DNA of 64,000 nt from Hymenobacter gelipurpurascens (GCF_900187375.1 NZ_FYEW01000002.1:992001-1056000); one strand, 5' to 3'. Numbered from the stretch's first letter, positions 36,166-44,624 are shown. Program-made: numbers and translations. Notes: generated by a model not told the origin, from the letters alone.

Positions 36166-36567
36166 CTAGCGCGACAATACGTTGCTGAGCTTGATGAGCA
36201 GCTTGCCGAGCTGGTTGAGCGGGGCACTGTAATTATCGGAGGTTTCGTCGGCTACTTTGTTGGTTTCGGCGCCCAGGGTAGCCAGGGTTTCCGCCAAATC
36301 ATGCGGCTCGGTATCTGAGGCATTTAGCTGCTCACGAAGCGTACCGAGTTCCTGAATGATTTTGGCCAGGCCGGGGCGTTCCGACGCGCGGAGCACTTCT
36401 TCCCACCGGTCGATTTCCGTGAGGCCGTGCTTGTCGGCTTTTTTCGGATCGTTCGTGTTGAGCAGAGCCAGGGTATCTTCCAGTAACGCGCTGTTCTGCT
36501 GATCGGTTACTTCCAGCGGAATGGTAGGCGTAGGGGGTGTTTGCGGAGTGGAGGCAGTAGAATCCAT
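36166..36567 (-). CDS. Small helical hypothetical protein
   Basis: Protein of 133 residues from the ATG at 36567; the earlier ATG at 36621 would add an unrelated tail. After a Thr/Pro-rich start it is mostly charged helix (LLEDTLALLNTNDPKKADKHGLTEIDRWEEVLRA... ELGTLREQLN...), probably coiled. It has no Cys and no membrane segment. The gene diverges from the NERD-WG gene with 140 bp between starts. No family recognised. Confidence 0.6.
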   Translation of the reverse strand: MDSTASTPQTPPTPTIPLEVTDQQNSALLEDTLALLNTNDPKKADKHGLTEIDRWEEVLRASERPGLAKIIQELGTLREQLNASDTEPHDLAETLATLGAETNKVADETSDNYSAPLNQLGKLLIKLSNVLSR

Positions 36568-36707
36568 GAGAGAAGTAGAAAACAAATGAGCGGGAGAGCG
36601 TAAAGGGCTATACTTGCCCAACCGTAGAAAAGTTGGCCTACTGTACTGCGCTCCCCTTCCGGTACCGCAGCAGCACGGCCGCGAAGTTGCGGGCGGGCCT
36701 GTTCTTT

Positions 36708-38720
36708 ATGCTCCACACCTACCAATCAGCTCCCTTCTCCGACCCGGTGCGTCAGCGCCAATTCGAGGCCATTGCCGCCGCTTTAGCCGCAGAAGCGCAG
36801 GCCCCGGAAACCATCCTGCTCGGCAACTTTCCTGTAGAAACCCCTTCTGAAACCCTACAGCTAGATGCCGTGGTGGTGCGGCCGCGTAGCATCACGCTGC
36901 TGCTGCTGGTGCCGCAGGGTGGCCTACTGCACATCCCGGATTTCCGCTTTAGCGCGTGGCGCCTGAACGATGCTCCCCTAACCGGTACGCACGGCACCGA
37001 CAACCCCTTCCAACAGTTTCAGCAGCAGCGCGATGCCCTGGCTGCCTGGCTGGCGCCTTTGCTGCCCTCTGATGCGGCCAATCTGAATTTCATCGGTGGC
37101 TTGGTATTGTTTGCGGAACCCGTACGCTTTGGGCCCGAGGTAGAGGAGCGCATGAGTGCCGTGCCAGCGGCTTCTACCTTCCATCTACTCCCCGACCCGG
37201 CCCGCTTTACCCGGCGGCTGGCGCAACTGGCTACGCCTGAAATAGATCTGACGCCAAATGATCTGGAGCAGCTGACGACCCACCTAGGCCTATCGTCAGC
37301 AGCGCCACCCCTTACGGCTGCCCCTTCCCTGCCTACTCCGGACCAACCTACGCCCTACCAACCTAGCCCAACTGATATGCTCCGCCAGAAAGCCGGGCAG
37401 CTCTGGCGCTGGCTCGGGGCCGAAGACCTAAACGAGCTCGACCGCACCGACTCGGGTTATGAAGTGGATATTGTGGCCGTCAGGAACCAGGAAAAGGCGC
37501 AACTGGAGCAGATGAGGGCCAGTCTGCAGGCCGATCTGAACACGCAGCTCCAGGCACTGGAAAGCCGCGAAGCCGAACGTGAGCAGAGCATTGCCCGCCT
37601 GCGAGAACAGCTGTCGGCCGCCGCACCGGCTGCTCCGGAAGCAGCCACCCTGGCCTCCCGGCTGGCCGTCGAAAGTCAGGAAAAAGCCACCATTGAGGCC
37701 ACCATGCAGTCCTACCAGGAGCAGTCGGCGGCCCGCACGCGGGAGCTGGAACAGAAGATTCAGCAACTGGAAGCACTCATCGGGCAGCTCAAGCCGACCG
37801 CTGAACCAGCCACCGCTCCCCCACCACCTGCCGCTGTGGCTTCATCGGCAGTGCCTACTGGCGACGCCTCGCAGTCAACTCCAACTCCGACACAACCGAC
37901 TGCTCCTTCTCCTAAGCCCTGGTCTGGACTAAAGCGGCCGCAGATAGGCCGCCCAGCCGATGCCGCCCAGGGTCTACTGGCTGGGCTGCGGCAATGGCGC
38001 CCTCGGCTGCGGCAGCTGCGTAGCGCGGCCAAGCGCAATCCGCGAGCGAGCCTGGCCGCTGCCGGGGCGGCGGTGCTGGTGCTGGGCTGGTGGGGCCTGC
38101 ATACCTCCAGCAACACGCCACCTACTCCTTTCCGGGAAGGCAACCGCTGGGGGCTGATTTCAGCCGGCGGCGACACGTTGGTGCCGGCTCAGTATGGAGC
38201 TATCGGGGAGTTCAAGGAAAAGCGAGCAGTGGTGGAGCACGACGGGGTGCTGGGCTTTGTAAACGAACAAGGCCAAGAAGTCGTGAAACCGGCCTACGAT
38301 GCGCTGTTTCCCTATTCGGAGGGGTATGCTAGGGCGCGCATCGGGCGGCTCTATACCTTTCTGGATGAGAAAGGCGAGGAGTTTGGGGCCTACTACTACA
38401 GCGCCCGCGACTTCGCCGAAGGCCACGCGGCCGTCCTGGACTACCGCGGCTGGTATTACATAACGGGGCCCGATGAGCCTGCCGCAGAACCAGTTACGTT
38501 CCAGGAGGCCTATTCCTTCAGCAAGGGGCTGGCTCGCGTGAAAACCCAGGGCGCCTTCACGTTCATCACGCCGAAGTTTCTGGCCGATACCACGGAAGGC
38601 ATCAAGCCGTTTTCGCGCTATGCCAATGCGGCCGATTTTGATGAGCACGACCGGGCCCGCGTGATGCAAGCTGGCCGCAGCTTCTTTATTAATCGGGAAG
38701 GCGAGGAAGTGAAAGAGTGA
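36708..38720 (+). CDS. NERD-like / coiled-coil / single-TM / WG-repeat protein
   Basis: Protein of 670 residues from the ATG at 36708. Residues about 20-160 resemble a nuclease-related NERD domain (ETLQLDAVVVRPRSITLLLLV with the strand-Asp-strand core). After a Pro/Thr linker, residues about 260-370 form a coiled coil rich in Glu, Gln and Arg. A basic Pro-rich segment leads to a transmembrane helix at about 447-468 (AAAGAAVLVLGWWG). Residues about 475-670 are four or more WG-type beta repeats (NRWGLISAGGDTLVPAQY, VLGFVNEQGQEVV, YTFLDEKGEEFG). Such repeats are often placed outside the membrane as binding modules. The combination suggests a membrane-spanning sensor or defence-like protein; there is no partner gene. 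Confidence 0.75.
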   Translation: MLHTYQSAPFSDPVRQRQFEAIAAALAAEAQAPETILLGNFPVETPSETLQLDAVVVRPRSITLLLLVPQGGLLHIPDFRFSAWRLNDAPLTGTHGTDNPFQQFQQQRDALAAWLAPLLPSDAANLNFIGGLVLFAEPVRFGPEVEERMSAVPAASTFHLLPDPARFTRRLAQLATPEIDLTPNDLEQLTTHLGLSSAAPPLTAAPSLPTPDQPTPYQPSPTDMLRQKAGQLWRWLGAEDLNELDRTDSGYEVDIVAVRNQEKAQLEQMRASLQADLNTQLQALESREAEREQSIARLREQLSAAAPAAPEAATLASRLAVESQEKATIEATMQSYQEQSAARTRELEQKIQQLEALIGQLKPTAEPATAPPPPAAVASSAVPTGDASQSTPTPTQPTAPSPKPWSGLKRPQIGRPADAAQGLLAGLRQWRPRLRQLRSAAKRNPRASLAAAGAAVLVLGWWGLHTSSNTPPTPFREGNRWGLISAGGDTLVPAQYGAIGEFKEKRAVVEHDGVLGFVNEQGQEVVKPAYDALFPYSEGYARARIGRLYTFLDEKGEEFGAYYYSARDFAEGHAAVLDYRGWYYITGPDEPAAEPVTFQEAYSFSKGLARVKTQGAFTFITPKFLADTTEGIKPFSRYANAADFDEHDRARVMQAGRSFFINREGEEVKE

Positions 38721-38758
38721 ACTGCCCCACCAGCTGAGTGGCCTAGGCCACTTTCCTG

Positions 38759-39232
38759 TTAGTCGTCGTCGTGCTTGCGCTTGTTCTTGCCCTTCTTGAA
38801 ATGCCCCTTGCCTTTGCCGCGGCCTGGGCCGCCCCACCAGCGCTGAAACTGGCTGATTAGGGTGGCTTCTGTCATTTCGGGGGAGCTTTCCTGTACGCCG
38901 GGTGCCGCCAGTGCCAGCCGGCCGTTGGGCTGGGTAGCCACGGCCGTAGACTGGCCTAGCAGTGTGCAGCCCCGGCCATCGGCCAGCTCGGTGCGCTTGC
39001 CGTCGCGTTCTACTATAAAGCCGTCGCGGGTGATGGTGCGGCCGTTGGGCAGATGAATATCGCGCGACATTGGGCGGGCCTCGCCGTTGCGCACGATGTA
39101 CATGGTGCCATCGAGGCGGCGGAAGCCATCGTTGGATTGCGCCTGCACCAGTTGAGGCGCCGCTATCAACAGAAATACGCCCAGGCTTATAGGTCGCAGG
39201 TAAGTAAGCAAAGCAAAAGGCGAAAAGAACAA
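38759..39232 (-). CDS. Exported DUF6799-like protein
   Basis: Protein of 157 residues beginning with TTG at 39232; no in-frame ATG gives the signal peptide (FALLTYLRPISLGVFLLIAAPQLVQAQ), and a second TTG at 39211 is also possible. The mature part has two similar short motifs, GTMYIVRNGEARPMSRDIHLPNG and GFIVERDGKRTELADG, which I associate with DUF6799 proteins of Hymenobacter. The tail is very basic with Gly/Lys runs, then acidic (KRKHDDD). Unknown function. Confidence 0.7.
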   Translation of the reverse strand: MFFSPFALLTYLRPISLGVFLLIAAPQLVQAQSNDGFRRLDGTMYIVRNGEARPMSRDIHLPNGRTITRDGFIVERDGKRTELADGRGCTLLGQSTAVATQPNGRLALAAPGVQESSPEMTEATLISQFQRWWGGPGRGKGKGHFKKGKNKRKHDDD

Positions 39233-39442
39233 GGCGACAAATATACGAGAGGGAGCTGCTGAAGTGGCCTAGGCCACCTTTTGCACGGGCTACGCGACAA
39301 CGCGGGCCCGCGTTATAGGGCGCAAACGCAAGGCCAAAACTTTTGGCTATCGGTGGGTTACTTTTTTCGGTCCAGATGATTAAGCTCAACAGGCGCGCAT
39401 TGTCGTGCTGCAGTTTATCTACCTCACCTTCATTTACTCCCC

Positions 39443-39772
39443 ATGAAAGCTCTGTTCAAGACTCTGTTCGTTGCTGCTGCCGTTACGTTTGGTGCTTCTT
39501 CCTGCACCCAGGAAGGTAAAGAAAACGCTGATGCTGCTGCCGAAAACACCGAAGCCGCTGCCGAAAACGCTGGTGATGCTGCCGCTGCTGAAGCCAACAA
39601 CGCCGCCGCAAACACCGAAGCCGCCGCTGAAAACGCAGGCCAAGCCGTAGAAAACACTGCCGACAAAGCCGCTGCTAAAACGGAGGCCGCCGCCGACAAA
39701 GCTGCTGCCGAAACCAAGGAAGCTGCCAGCGACGCCAAAGCAGAAATTCACGAGGCTACCAAGCCTAACTAA
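39443..39772 (+). CDS. Small Ala/Glu-rich lipoprotein
   Basis: Protein of 109 residues with lipobox GASSC (Cys21). The mature part is low complexity: repeats of AAAENTEAAAENA type (about residues 31-80) forming a long amphipathic helix, ending in a Lys/Ala-rich stretch. It resembles apolipoprotein/LEA-type helical stress proteins in composition, which is not proof of function. Terminator follows. Confidence 0.65.
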   Translation: MKALFKTLFVAAAVTFGASSCTQEGKENADAAAENTEAAAENAGDAAAAEANNAAANTEAAAENAGQAVENTADKAAAKTEAAADKAAAETKEAASDAKAEIHEATKPN

Positions 39773-39803
39773 TCCAGCACTGGCCTAGGCCAGTTGCTAC
39801 GGC

Positions 39804-39840
39804 AAAAGCCCGTTCCTACCTGATAGGGACGGGCTTTTTT
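39804..39840 (+). terminator. Terminator after the Ala-rich lipoprotein gene
   Basis: AAAAGCCCGT pairs with ACGGGCTTTT and continues into a T-run. A TGGCCTAGGCCA 12-bp palindrome lies just upstream (39780-39791). Confidence 0.8.
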
Positions 39841-39881
39841 GTGTTAGCCGGAGTGTAAGAACTATCAGCAAAAAGTAGACC

Positions 39882-39982
39882 GTCATGCTGAGCTTGTCGA
39901 AGCATCTCTACCTCTGGCTAACTCAACTGGCCTAGGCCTCTGCAACGAAGCGGTAGAGATGCTTCGACAAGCTCAGCATGAC
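39882..39982. repeat. Perfect 31-bp fold-back repeat with CTAGGCC loop
   Basis: Arms 39882-39912 and 39952-39982 are perfectly complementary over 31 bp. The 39-nt loop contains TGGCCTAGGCCT. Arm sequence GTCATGCTGAGCTTGTCGA resembles the GTCATCCTGAGC repeats at 15667 and 27709, so this is another family member. It lies between convergent genes. Confidence 0.9.
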
Positions 39983-40018
39983 AGTCTGTTTATTTACGCT
40001 CCACTGTTCCCACACTGC

Positions 40019-41554
40019 CTAGGCCACTGCCACCGGTTCCGGGGCGGTGGCAATTTCGAGCAGAACCTCGTAGTAGGGCCGGCCCAGGGAGCGGGCGCGC
40101 AGCCAGCAGTAGAAGCTCACGGCCTGCAAATCTTCCTGCTCCAGGGGCGCGAAGGCGGGTACGTTGGTCACGCGCTCAGCAAAGCCGGGGCGGCGGGCAG
40201 CGGCCGGATCATCAATGATTTCGCGCACTAGGCTCAGGTACACCAGCACCGTGGCGTAGGGGCCACCATCCTGGCCGAACCGCTCACGCATGAGCCGCTC
40301 AATGGCGCGCAGGCGGTTGAGGGCCAGATCGGGGTTGCCCATTTCCAGCTGCACCAGCATCTCGCCCATGTTGCGGTTCACTACCCATTCTACGCCCATT
40401 TCCTGCTCGCACCAATGGTCGGAGCGGCCAATGGCAAGTAGGGTTTGGTTGGTTTTCTGGAACTGGCCTTCGGCGAAGTAATGAAAGCCAAGCCCAAGTC
40501 GGGCCGTAAGCTGCTCGCGGGGTGCCAGCGGCGTGCGCAGGATGTCCTCCATCAGTTGGATGCTCTCGGCGTTGCGGCGCAGGAAAGCATAGTTGGCGGC
40601 CAGCAGGAAGGTGAATTTCGGCACGAGGCCCGCCGGGCGGTTGCGCGGACCGGCATCCATCACCTCGCGCAGCCGTTCCAGATACTCCACCGATTCGCGG
40701 AAGCGGCGCGTGCGGTACAGCGCGTGGGCAATCATGTAGAGTAAACCCATCTGGGCCTCGCGGTGCGCCGTCTGGAAACCGTGGCGCTTTTCCATGAGGT
40801 GGTAGCAGCGCATCACGAAGGGCGCGAAGGAGAGGAAGTCGCGGCGCACGAGCATGGCCGAGCGTGTGATGGACATCAGGCGGTAGAGCAGCGCCGGCCG
40901 CCGGGCAAAGGCTTCCTGCAGGTCGTATTCGCGCAGCAACTCCTGCAGAATCTTATCAAACGACTCACCGGCCCGCCCTTTTATGCGGGCGGCGCGCAGC
41001 CGTTGCCGGATCAGGCTGTCCACGATGTTGGCCCGTTCCTCTTCATCGGCGCACTTTTTATTGAGGTGGCGCCGCCGGATGATGTCCTCCAGATCGTCGG
41101 CGTGCTTGCTGCCGGCCTGCGAAATCTGGAGGTTGTACACGGTATTCAGCAGCTCATATTGTTCGTTTTGACAGGCCAGCTTTTCGGCTTTGCGCAGGGT
41201 GCTCCAGGCCAGGCGCGGCACGCCCACCTCAAACAGGTACTGCGCCAGGGAAAGCAACCCGCGCACCGAGGAGGCGGCCGTGGGATCTTGCTGGCGCTGG
41301 CGCAGCAGTAAGTAATCAGTGAGGTGGCGCATGAGGCGCTTGCGCAGGGCATAGTAAGCCGTGGGGTTGGGCTCCTCGGGGTACAGGCGCAGCAGCAGCT
41401 CCTCCGTGGTGTACTCCTTCTGGTGCAAAAGCAGCTCGTAGAGGCGCGAATCCATCCGGCCTTTTTGCTTGCGCCGCTGCCGCTGAATAAAGCGGGCGAA
41501 ATCGGTGCGGTCGTCGGGAGAAAAGGTAGCGAGAGTAGTTCTTAAATCATCCAT
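40019..41554 (-). CDS. Large helical hypothetical protein (TPR-like)
   Basis: Soluble protein of 511 residues, almost entirely helical with repeated Leu/Arg/Ala patterns such as AWSTLRKAEKLA, FRESVEYLERLREV and NPDLALNRLRAIERLM, which look like degenerate TPR or HAT repeats. The N-terminus (about residues 1-90) is Arg-rich with FARFIQRQRRK and could bind nucleic acid or protein. No catalytic motif is seen. It diverges from a small exported protein across a gap with two palindromes. Family not recognised. Confidence 0.65.
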   Translation of the reverse strand: MDDLRTTLATFSPDDRTDFARFIQRQRRKQKGRMDSRLYELLLHQKEYTTEELLLRLYPEEPNPTAYYALRKRLMRHLTDYLLLRQRQQDPTAASSVRGLLSLAQYLFEVGVPRLAWSTLRKAEKLACQNEQYELLNTVYNLQISQAGSKHADDLEDIIRRRHLNKKCADEEERANIVDSLIRQRLRAARIKGRAGESFDKILQELLREYDLQEAFARRPALLYRLMSITRSAMLVRRDFLSFAPFVMRCYHLMEKRHGFQTAHREAQMGLLYMIAHALYRTRRFRESVEYLERLREVMDAGPRNRPAGLVPKFTFLLAANYAFLRRNAESIQLMEDILRTPLAPREQLTARLGLGFHYFAEGQFQKTNQTLLAIGRSDHWCEQEMGVEWVVNRNMGEMLVQLEMGNPDLALNRLRAIERLMRERFGQDGGPYATVLVYLSLVREIIDDPAAARRPGFAERVTNVPAFAPLEQEDLQAVSFYCWLRARSLGRPYYEVLLEIATAPEPVAVA

Positions 41555-41584
41555 TATGGGTAGCGCGACAACAGCTAACTGCTT

Positions 41585-41636
41585 GATATTGCCTCAATAT
41601 CCGATGGAATTATTCTATTTCAATATATCTGAAATA
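41585..41636. promoter_or_regulatory. Two palindromes in a divergent promoter region
   Basis: GATATTG-CCT-CAATATC (41585-41601) is a perfect 7-3-7 palindrome 30 bp upstream of the TPR-like gene. TATTTCA-N7-TGAAATA (41616-41636) is a second perfect 7-7-7 palindrome. Both may be regulator sites; A/T-richness makes chance possible. Confidence 0.4.
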
Positions 41637-41773
41637 ATATTTATTTATCTCTGACTATCAGGTCATTGAATCACAAAATACGCTTCTAAAGAAGTCCGAT
41701 TTAGCGGCATTATGGTCGGGCTACTGCTGCGCCGACTTGTATCATTGCTTCCACATCCAACTACTCACTACCG

Positions 41774-42079
41774 ATGCGCTATCGTCTGCTCATTCTTTCT
41801 ATGCTAGGCCTGTTGGCCACCGCTACCCAAGCCGCCGCCCAACACGCCCCGCGTGAGCGTTGGACGGAAAGCTCCGCCGTTGCCGGCGCCCCCGTTTTGG
41901 CCTCGCTAGGCCATGCAGAAATAGCCGAACCGGTGGTGGACAACGACGTGAATACTTCTGTAACCAACGATACTGCCCTCCCTCCATCCGTAGGCCAGTT
42001 CCTGTTAGCCAGCCAGGATTTTGCCGTTACCCACAACTCGGAGCCCATGGGGGCTTTCCGGCGCAAGCGCAAGCAGTAG
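41774..42079 (+). CDS. Small exported hypothetical protein
   Basis: Protein of 101 residues with a clear signal peptide (MRYRLLILSMLGLLATATQAAAQ). The mature 78 residues are polar with no Cys and end in a very basic tail (RRKRKQ). No domain is recognised and no repeat is seen. The gene is weakly supported by composition and by the signal peptide only. Confidence 0.5.
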   Translation: MRYRLLILSMLGLLATATQAAAQHAPRERWTESSAVAGAPVLASLGHAEIAEPVVDNDVNTSVTNDTALPPSVGQFLLASQDFAVTHNSEPMGAFRRKRKQ

Positions 42080-42210
42080 CAGCTGCCTTAGCTGGCTTAT
42101 TATCAAGCAAATACCCTTTATACGCTTATTAGCCGATCGATTATAAACTCAACTACTACGCGGCCCGTATACATAGCTATTCCCATCCTTCACCTTATTC
42201 CTTTTCAATC

Positions 42211-42429
42211 ATGGACGCTAATAATAATAACATCAACGACTCAACGGAGCTGCGGGCTCGTGGCAACTGGAACGAAGTAAAAGGCCAGGCCAAGCAAAAA
42301 TGGTCGAACCTCACCGACGACGACCTGACCTACGAAGAAGGCAAGCAGGACGAGTGGTTCGGACAGCTGCAGCACAAAACTGGTGATGCTATCGACGATA
42401 TCAAAGCGTGGTTTCACCGCACTTTCTAA
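42211..42429 (+). CDS. CsbD-family stress protein
   Basis: Protein of 72 residues. After an Asn-rich start, the core has GNWNEVKGQAKQKWSNLTDDDLTYEEGKQDEWFGQLQHKTG, the CsbD signature (W-E-x-K-G..KWxxLTDDDL and GK...L.GxLQ). CsbD proteins are small, soluble, general-stress-induced proteins of unknown mechanism. A symmetric terminator follows about 50 nt downstream. Confidence 0.9.
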   Translation: MDANNNNINDSTELRARGNWNEVKGQAKQKWSNLTDDDLTYEEGKQDEWFGQLQHKTGDAIDDIKAWFHRTF

Positions 42430-42477
42430 GTCCAGCATCCTGTAGGCCTATGTGCCACACCAGCACATGGCGCTAAC

Positions 42478-42517
42478 AAAAAAGAAGTCCCGGCTCATGA
42501 GCCGGGACTTCTTTTTT
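42478..42517. terminator. Bidirectional terminator hairpin
   Basis: AAAAAAGAAGTCCCGGCTC pairs perfectly with GAGCCGGGACTTCTTTTTT around an AT loop. It separates the convergent CsbD and Arg-rich protein genes. Confidence 0.9.
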
Positions 42518-42541
42518 GTCTGGTGAGGAAGGGAGAGTGGC

Positions 42542-42865
42542 CTAGCGGCGGTAGCCATAATCGTGGCCATGGTCGTCGTGGCGGTGCTGGGCTTCCCAGC
42601 GGGCCCGCTCGGCGGCTTGCTGTTGCTGCTGGCGGCGCTGAGCTTCCAGGCGTTGGCGTTCTAAGGCGTACTGGCGCTGGCGTTCCAGCTCATATTTGCG
42701 CTGGGCAGCTTCGCGGCGGGCCCGCTCTACTTCCGCTTTGCGGTCATATTTAATGGCTTCTTTGCGAGCCTTGTAAGGACCATCAGAAGCAGGAGCGGCG
42801 GCATAGGCACCAGAAGAAGCGAACAGGCCTAGAGCAGCAACAAACGAAAGCAGGAAGATTTTCAT
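42542..42865 (-). CDS. Small exported Arg/Gln/Ala-rich helical protein
   Basis: Protein of 107 residues with a signal peptide (MKIFLLSFVAALGLFASSGAYAA). Residues about 35-95 are a single charged helix with Arg, Glu, Gln and Tyr in heptad-like order (ERQRQYALERQRLEAQRRQQQQQ). The tail is His/Asp-rich (HRHDDHGHDYGYRR), a possible metal-binding patch. No known family. Short gene, but a signal peptide and a shared terminator support it. Confidence 0.6.
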   Translation of the reverse strand: MKIFLLSFVAALGLFASSGAYAAAPASDGPYKARKEAIKYDRKAEVERARREAAQRKYELERQRQYALERQRLEAQRRQQQQQAAERARWEAQHRHDDHGHDYGYRR

Positions 42866-43126
42866 GACGAAGAGAAAGGGAAAGTGGTAGAGAAAAGCCC
42901 GCTACAGATAAGAGAAGGCCGTTTTTTAGAATACTTAAGCGCTTGCCAGAGTAGTTGCAAGCGCTGTGCCAGCAGTTCTTACCACCGCTGCTACCCCCCG
43001 ATTTCCTCTCTATAGAGCCGCAGATTATCGCCCGGAAAGGCCATTTCATCTACCAACAGCCCAGCCTATATGCAGGCTCCGGGACATTGTCCGGTTTTGG
43101 CTACTACTTGCGCAAGCTGGCTAAGC

Positions 43127-43150
43127 AGAACCGGACACCTGTCCGGTTCT
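43127..43150. promoter_or_regulatory. 24-bp perfect palindrome with repeated CCGGACA half-sites
   Basis: AGAACCGGACA-CC-TGTCCGGTTCT is a perfect 11-2-11 palindrome. A second near-palindrome with the same half-site (CCGGgACAtTGTCCGG) lies about 48 bp upstream, and a single half-site (AACCGGACACC) overlaps 43268-43278. The region is otherwise non-coding (42866-43334, about 470 bp). It looks like an operator array for an unidentified regulator of the downstream exported protein. Confidence 0.55.
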
Positions 43151-43334
43151 GAACAGTTTTCACTTACTACCCAAGGCCGATTATAGAAACAAGTGTTTAT
43201 ATATCAACACCATATAAAAACGGCACACAGCTTGAATTACTCTTAATATCTGGAGCATACAACGAATGAAACCGGACACCACTCTCCTGATAACTACATC
43301 CACTCTTTCTATACCACCTTCTCATTCCAAACTC

Positions 43335-44336
43335 ATGCTATTTCCATTTGCTCCTCGCTCTATTCCATTTAGCCTAATGCTGGCTGTTCTGTTGCTGCTC
43401 GGCACTGCTTTCGCCGGTAATGCGCAGCGCACCACGCCCGCTCAGAAGCAGGTGATGGTGGTTGGCTTCGACCATCTCAGCCAGCTCTACAACAAAACGC
43501 CCGAATCGGATGTGTATGGCCCCAAGAAGCAGGCCGAGCTGGCCAAGCTGCGCGAGCATCTGAAGCGCTTCCGGCCCGATGTGCTGATGGTAGAGGCCGA
43601 GCCCCGGGAGCAGCCTCAGGTAGACAGCCTATATGCCTTGTACCGCGCCGGCAAGCTGGAGCTTTCGTCGTTGCCTACGGGCCGCAGCGAGCGGTATCAG
43701 ATGGGCTTTGTGCTGGCCAAAGAGCTTAATTTGCCCGCACCCCAGTGTGTTGATTATTACGCCGCTACCTCGCAATCTTTGCTGACGAATGGAGACAATA
43801 TTGCCAAATACAACCAAGACCTGAAGCTTATGCAGCAGCTGTACCGCCCCCTCAAGCGCATGGCCCAGCATGATAGCCTGTCTCTGTACGATTTTATAGC
43901 GCTCTGCAACCACCTAACGACCGTGGCCACTGTGCACCGGGCCCAGTTCAATACGCCGGCCTGGGTTACGGATGGCACCTTTTCTCCTACCGCTACCAAT
44001 ACCAACAACCTAGGCCAGGTAGACACGGCCTACATAGGGGCGCACTACATTACGCTGCTCTACAATCGCAACCTGAAAATCTATTCCAATATTCTGCGGG
44101 CCCAGCGCAAAACCAATGCACAGCGGGCGATGGTAATCATGGGGGCGGCCCACGTGGGCGTGCTGGAAGGAATGTTTGCCGCCAACCCCGACTACCAGGT
44201 GAAACACGCTTCTGATTACCTCAAAACCAACAAAACCAAGTACCTCCAGGCCTCCATTGCGCCGCATGCAGCCGGTACCAACCGCCCGCTCTCTGGCGCG
44301 CCGGGGCCCACTTCATCGGGGCAGGCAGGTAAATAA
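43335..44336 (+). CDS. Exported DUF5694-like protein (TraB/EreA-like)
   Basis: Protein of 333 residues from the ATG at 43335, which opens a signal peptide ending ...AFAGNAQ; an ATG at 43266 would add 23 unmatched residues and overlap a CCGGACA half-site. The core has VMVVGFDHLSQL, DVLMVEAEPREQ (Glu pair), YIGAHYITLLYNRNLKIYSNI and MVIMGAAHVGVLEGMF, the alternating strand/His pattern of DUF5694, which I place near the TraB and EreA folds. Function unknown; probably periplasmic or surface-bound. Confidence 0.8.
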   Translation: MLFPFAPRSIPFSLMLAVLLLLGTAFAGNAQRTTPAQKQVMVVGFDHLSQLYNKTPESDVYGPKKQAELAKLREHLKRFRPDVLMVEAEPREQPQVDSLYALYRAGKLELSSLPTGRSERYQMGFVLAKELNLPAPQCVDYYAATSQSLLTNGDNIAKYNQDLKLMQQLYRPLKRMAQHDSLSLYDFIALCNHLTTVATVHRAQFNTPAWVTDGTFSPTATNTNNLGQVDTAYIGAHYITLLYNRNLKIYSNILRAQRKTNAQRAMVIMGAAHVGVLEGMFAANPDYQVKHASDYLKTNKTKYLQASIAPHAAGTNRPLSGAPGPTSSGQAGK

Positions 44337-44375
44337 GCGGCGAGTTGAGGGCATCAGCGCCCACCCGTTTTACTT

Positions 44376-44405
44376 AAAGGTCCGGCTTTTGGCGCCGGAC
44401 CTTTT
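44376..44405 (+). terminator. Terminator after the DUF5694-like gene
   Basis: AAAGGTCCGGC pairs with GCCGGACCTTT and is followed by T-rich DNA, about 40 nt after the stop codon. Confidence 0.75.
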
Positions 44406-44624
44406 TGCTTTTGCACCTCCACAGACAGCCACATACGCATCTGCTTACAGCTACAGTGGCAGTGTAGCGTGGGGTGGCAACTGACGATGCAGGCGCGTGA
44501 TACGGTTTGCTGTAGTCGGAGGCCAATTGAAATACCACCGCAAAAAAGCTCATCAATACAAAACATATTTATAAGCCAATCGTTTATACAGCGTGTAACA
44601 GTTTGTACTTCAGACATTTGAGAA

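Noticed and set aside
38160..39389. A 409-codon open frame on the minus strand
   Set aside because: It lies antisense to the WG-repeat region of the NERD gene and across a real exported-protein gene in another frame; its sequence has no domain or signal and only reflects high GC.
42955..43152. A 65-codon open frame on the plus strand
   Set aside because: It runs through the CCGGACA palindromes and has no recognisable features; the region looks regulatory.
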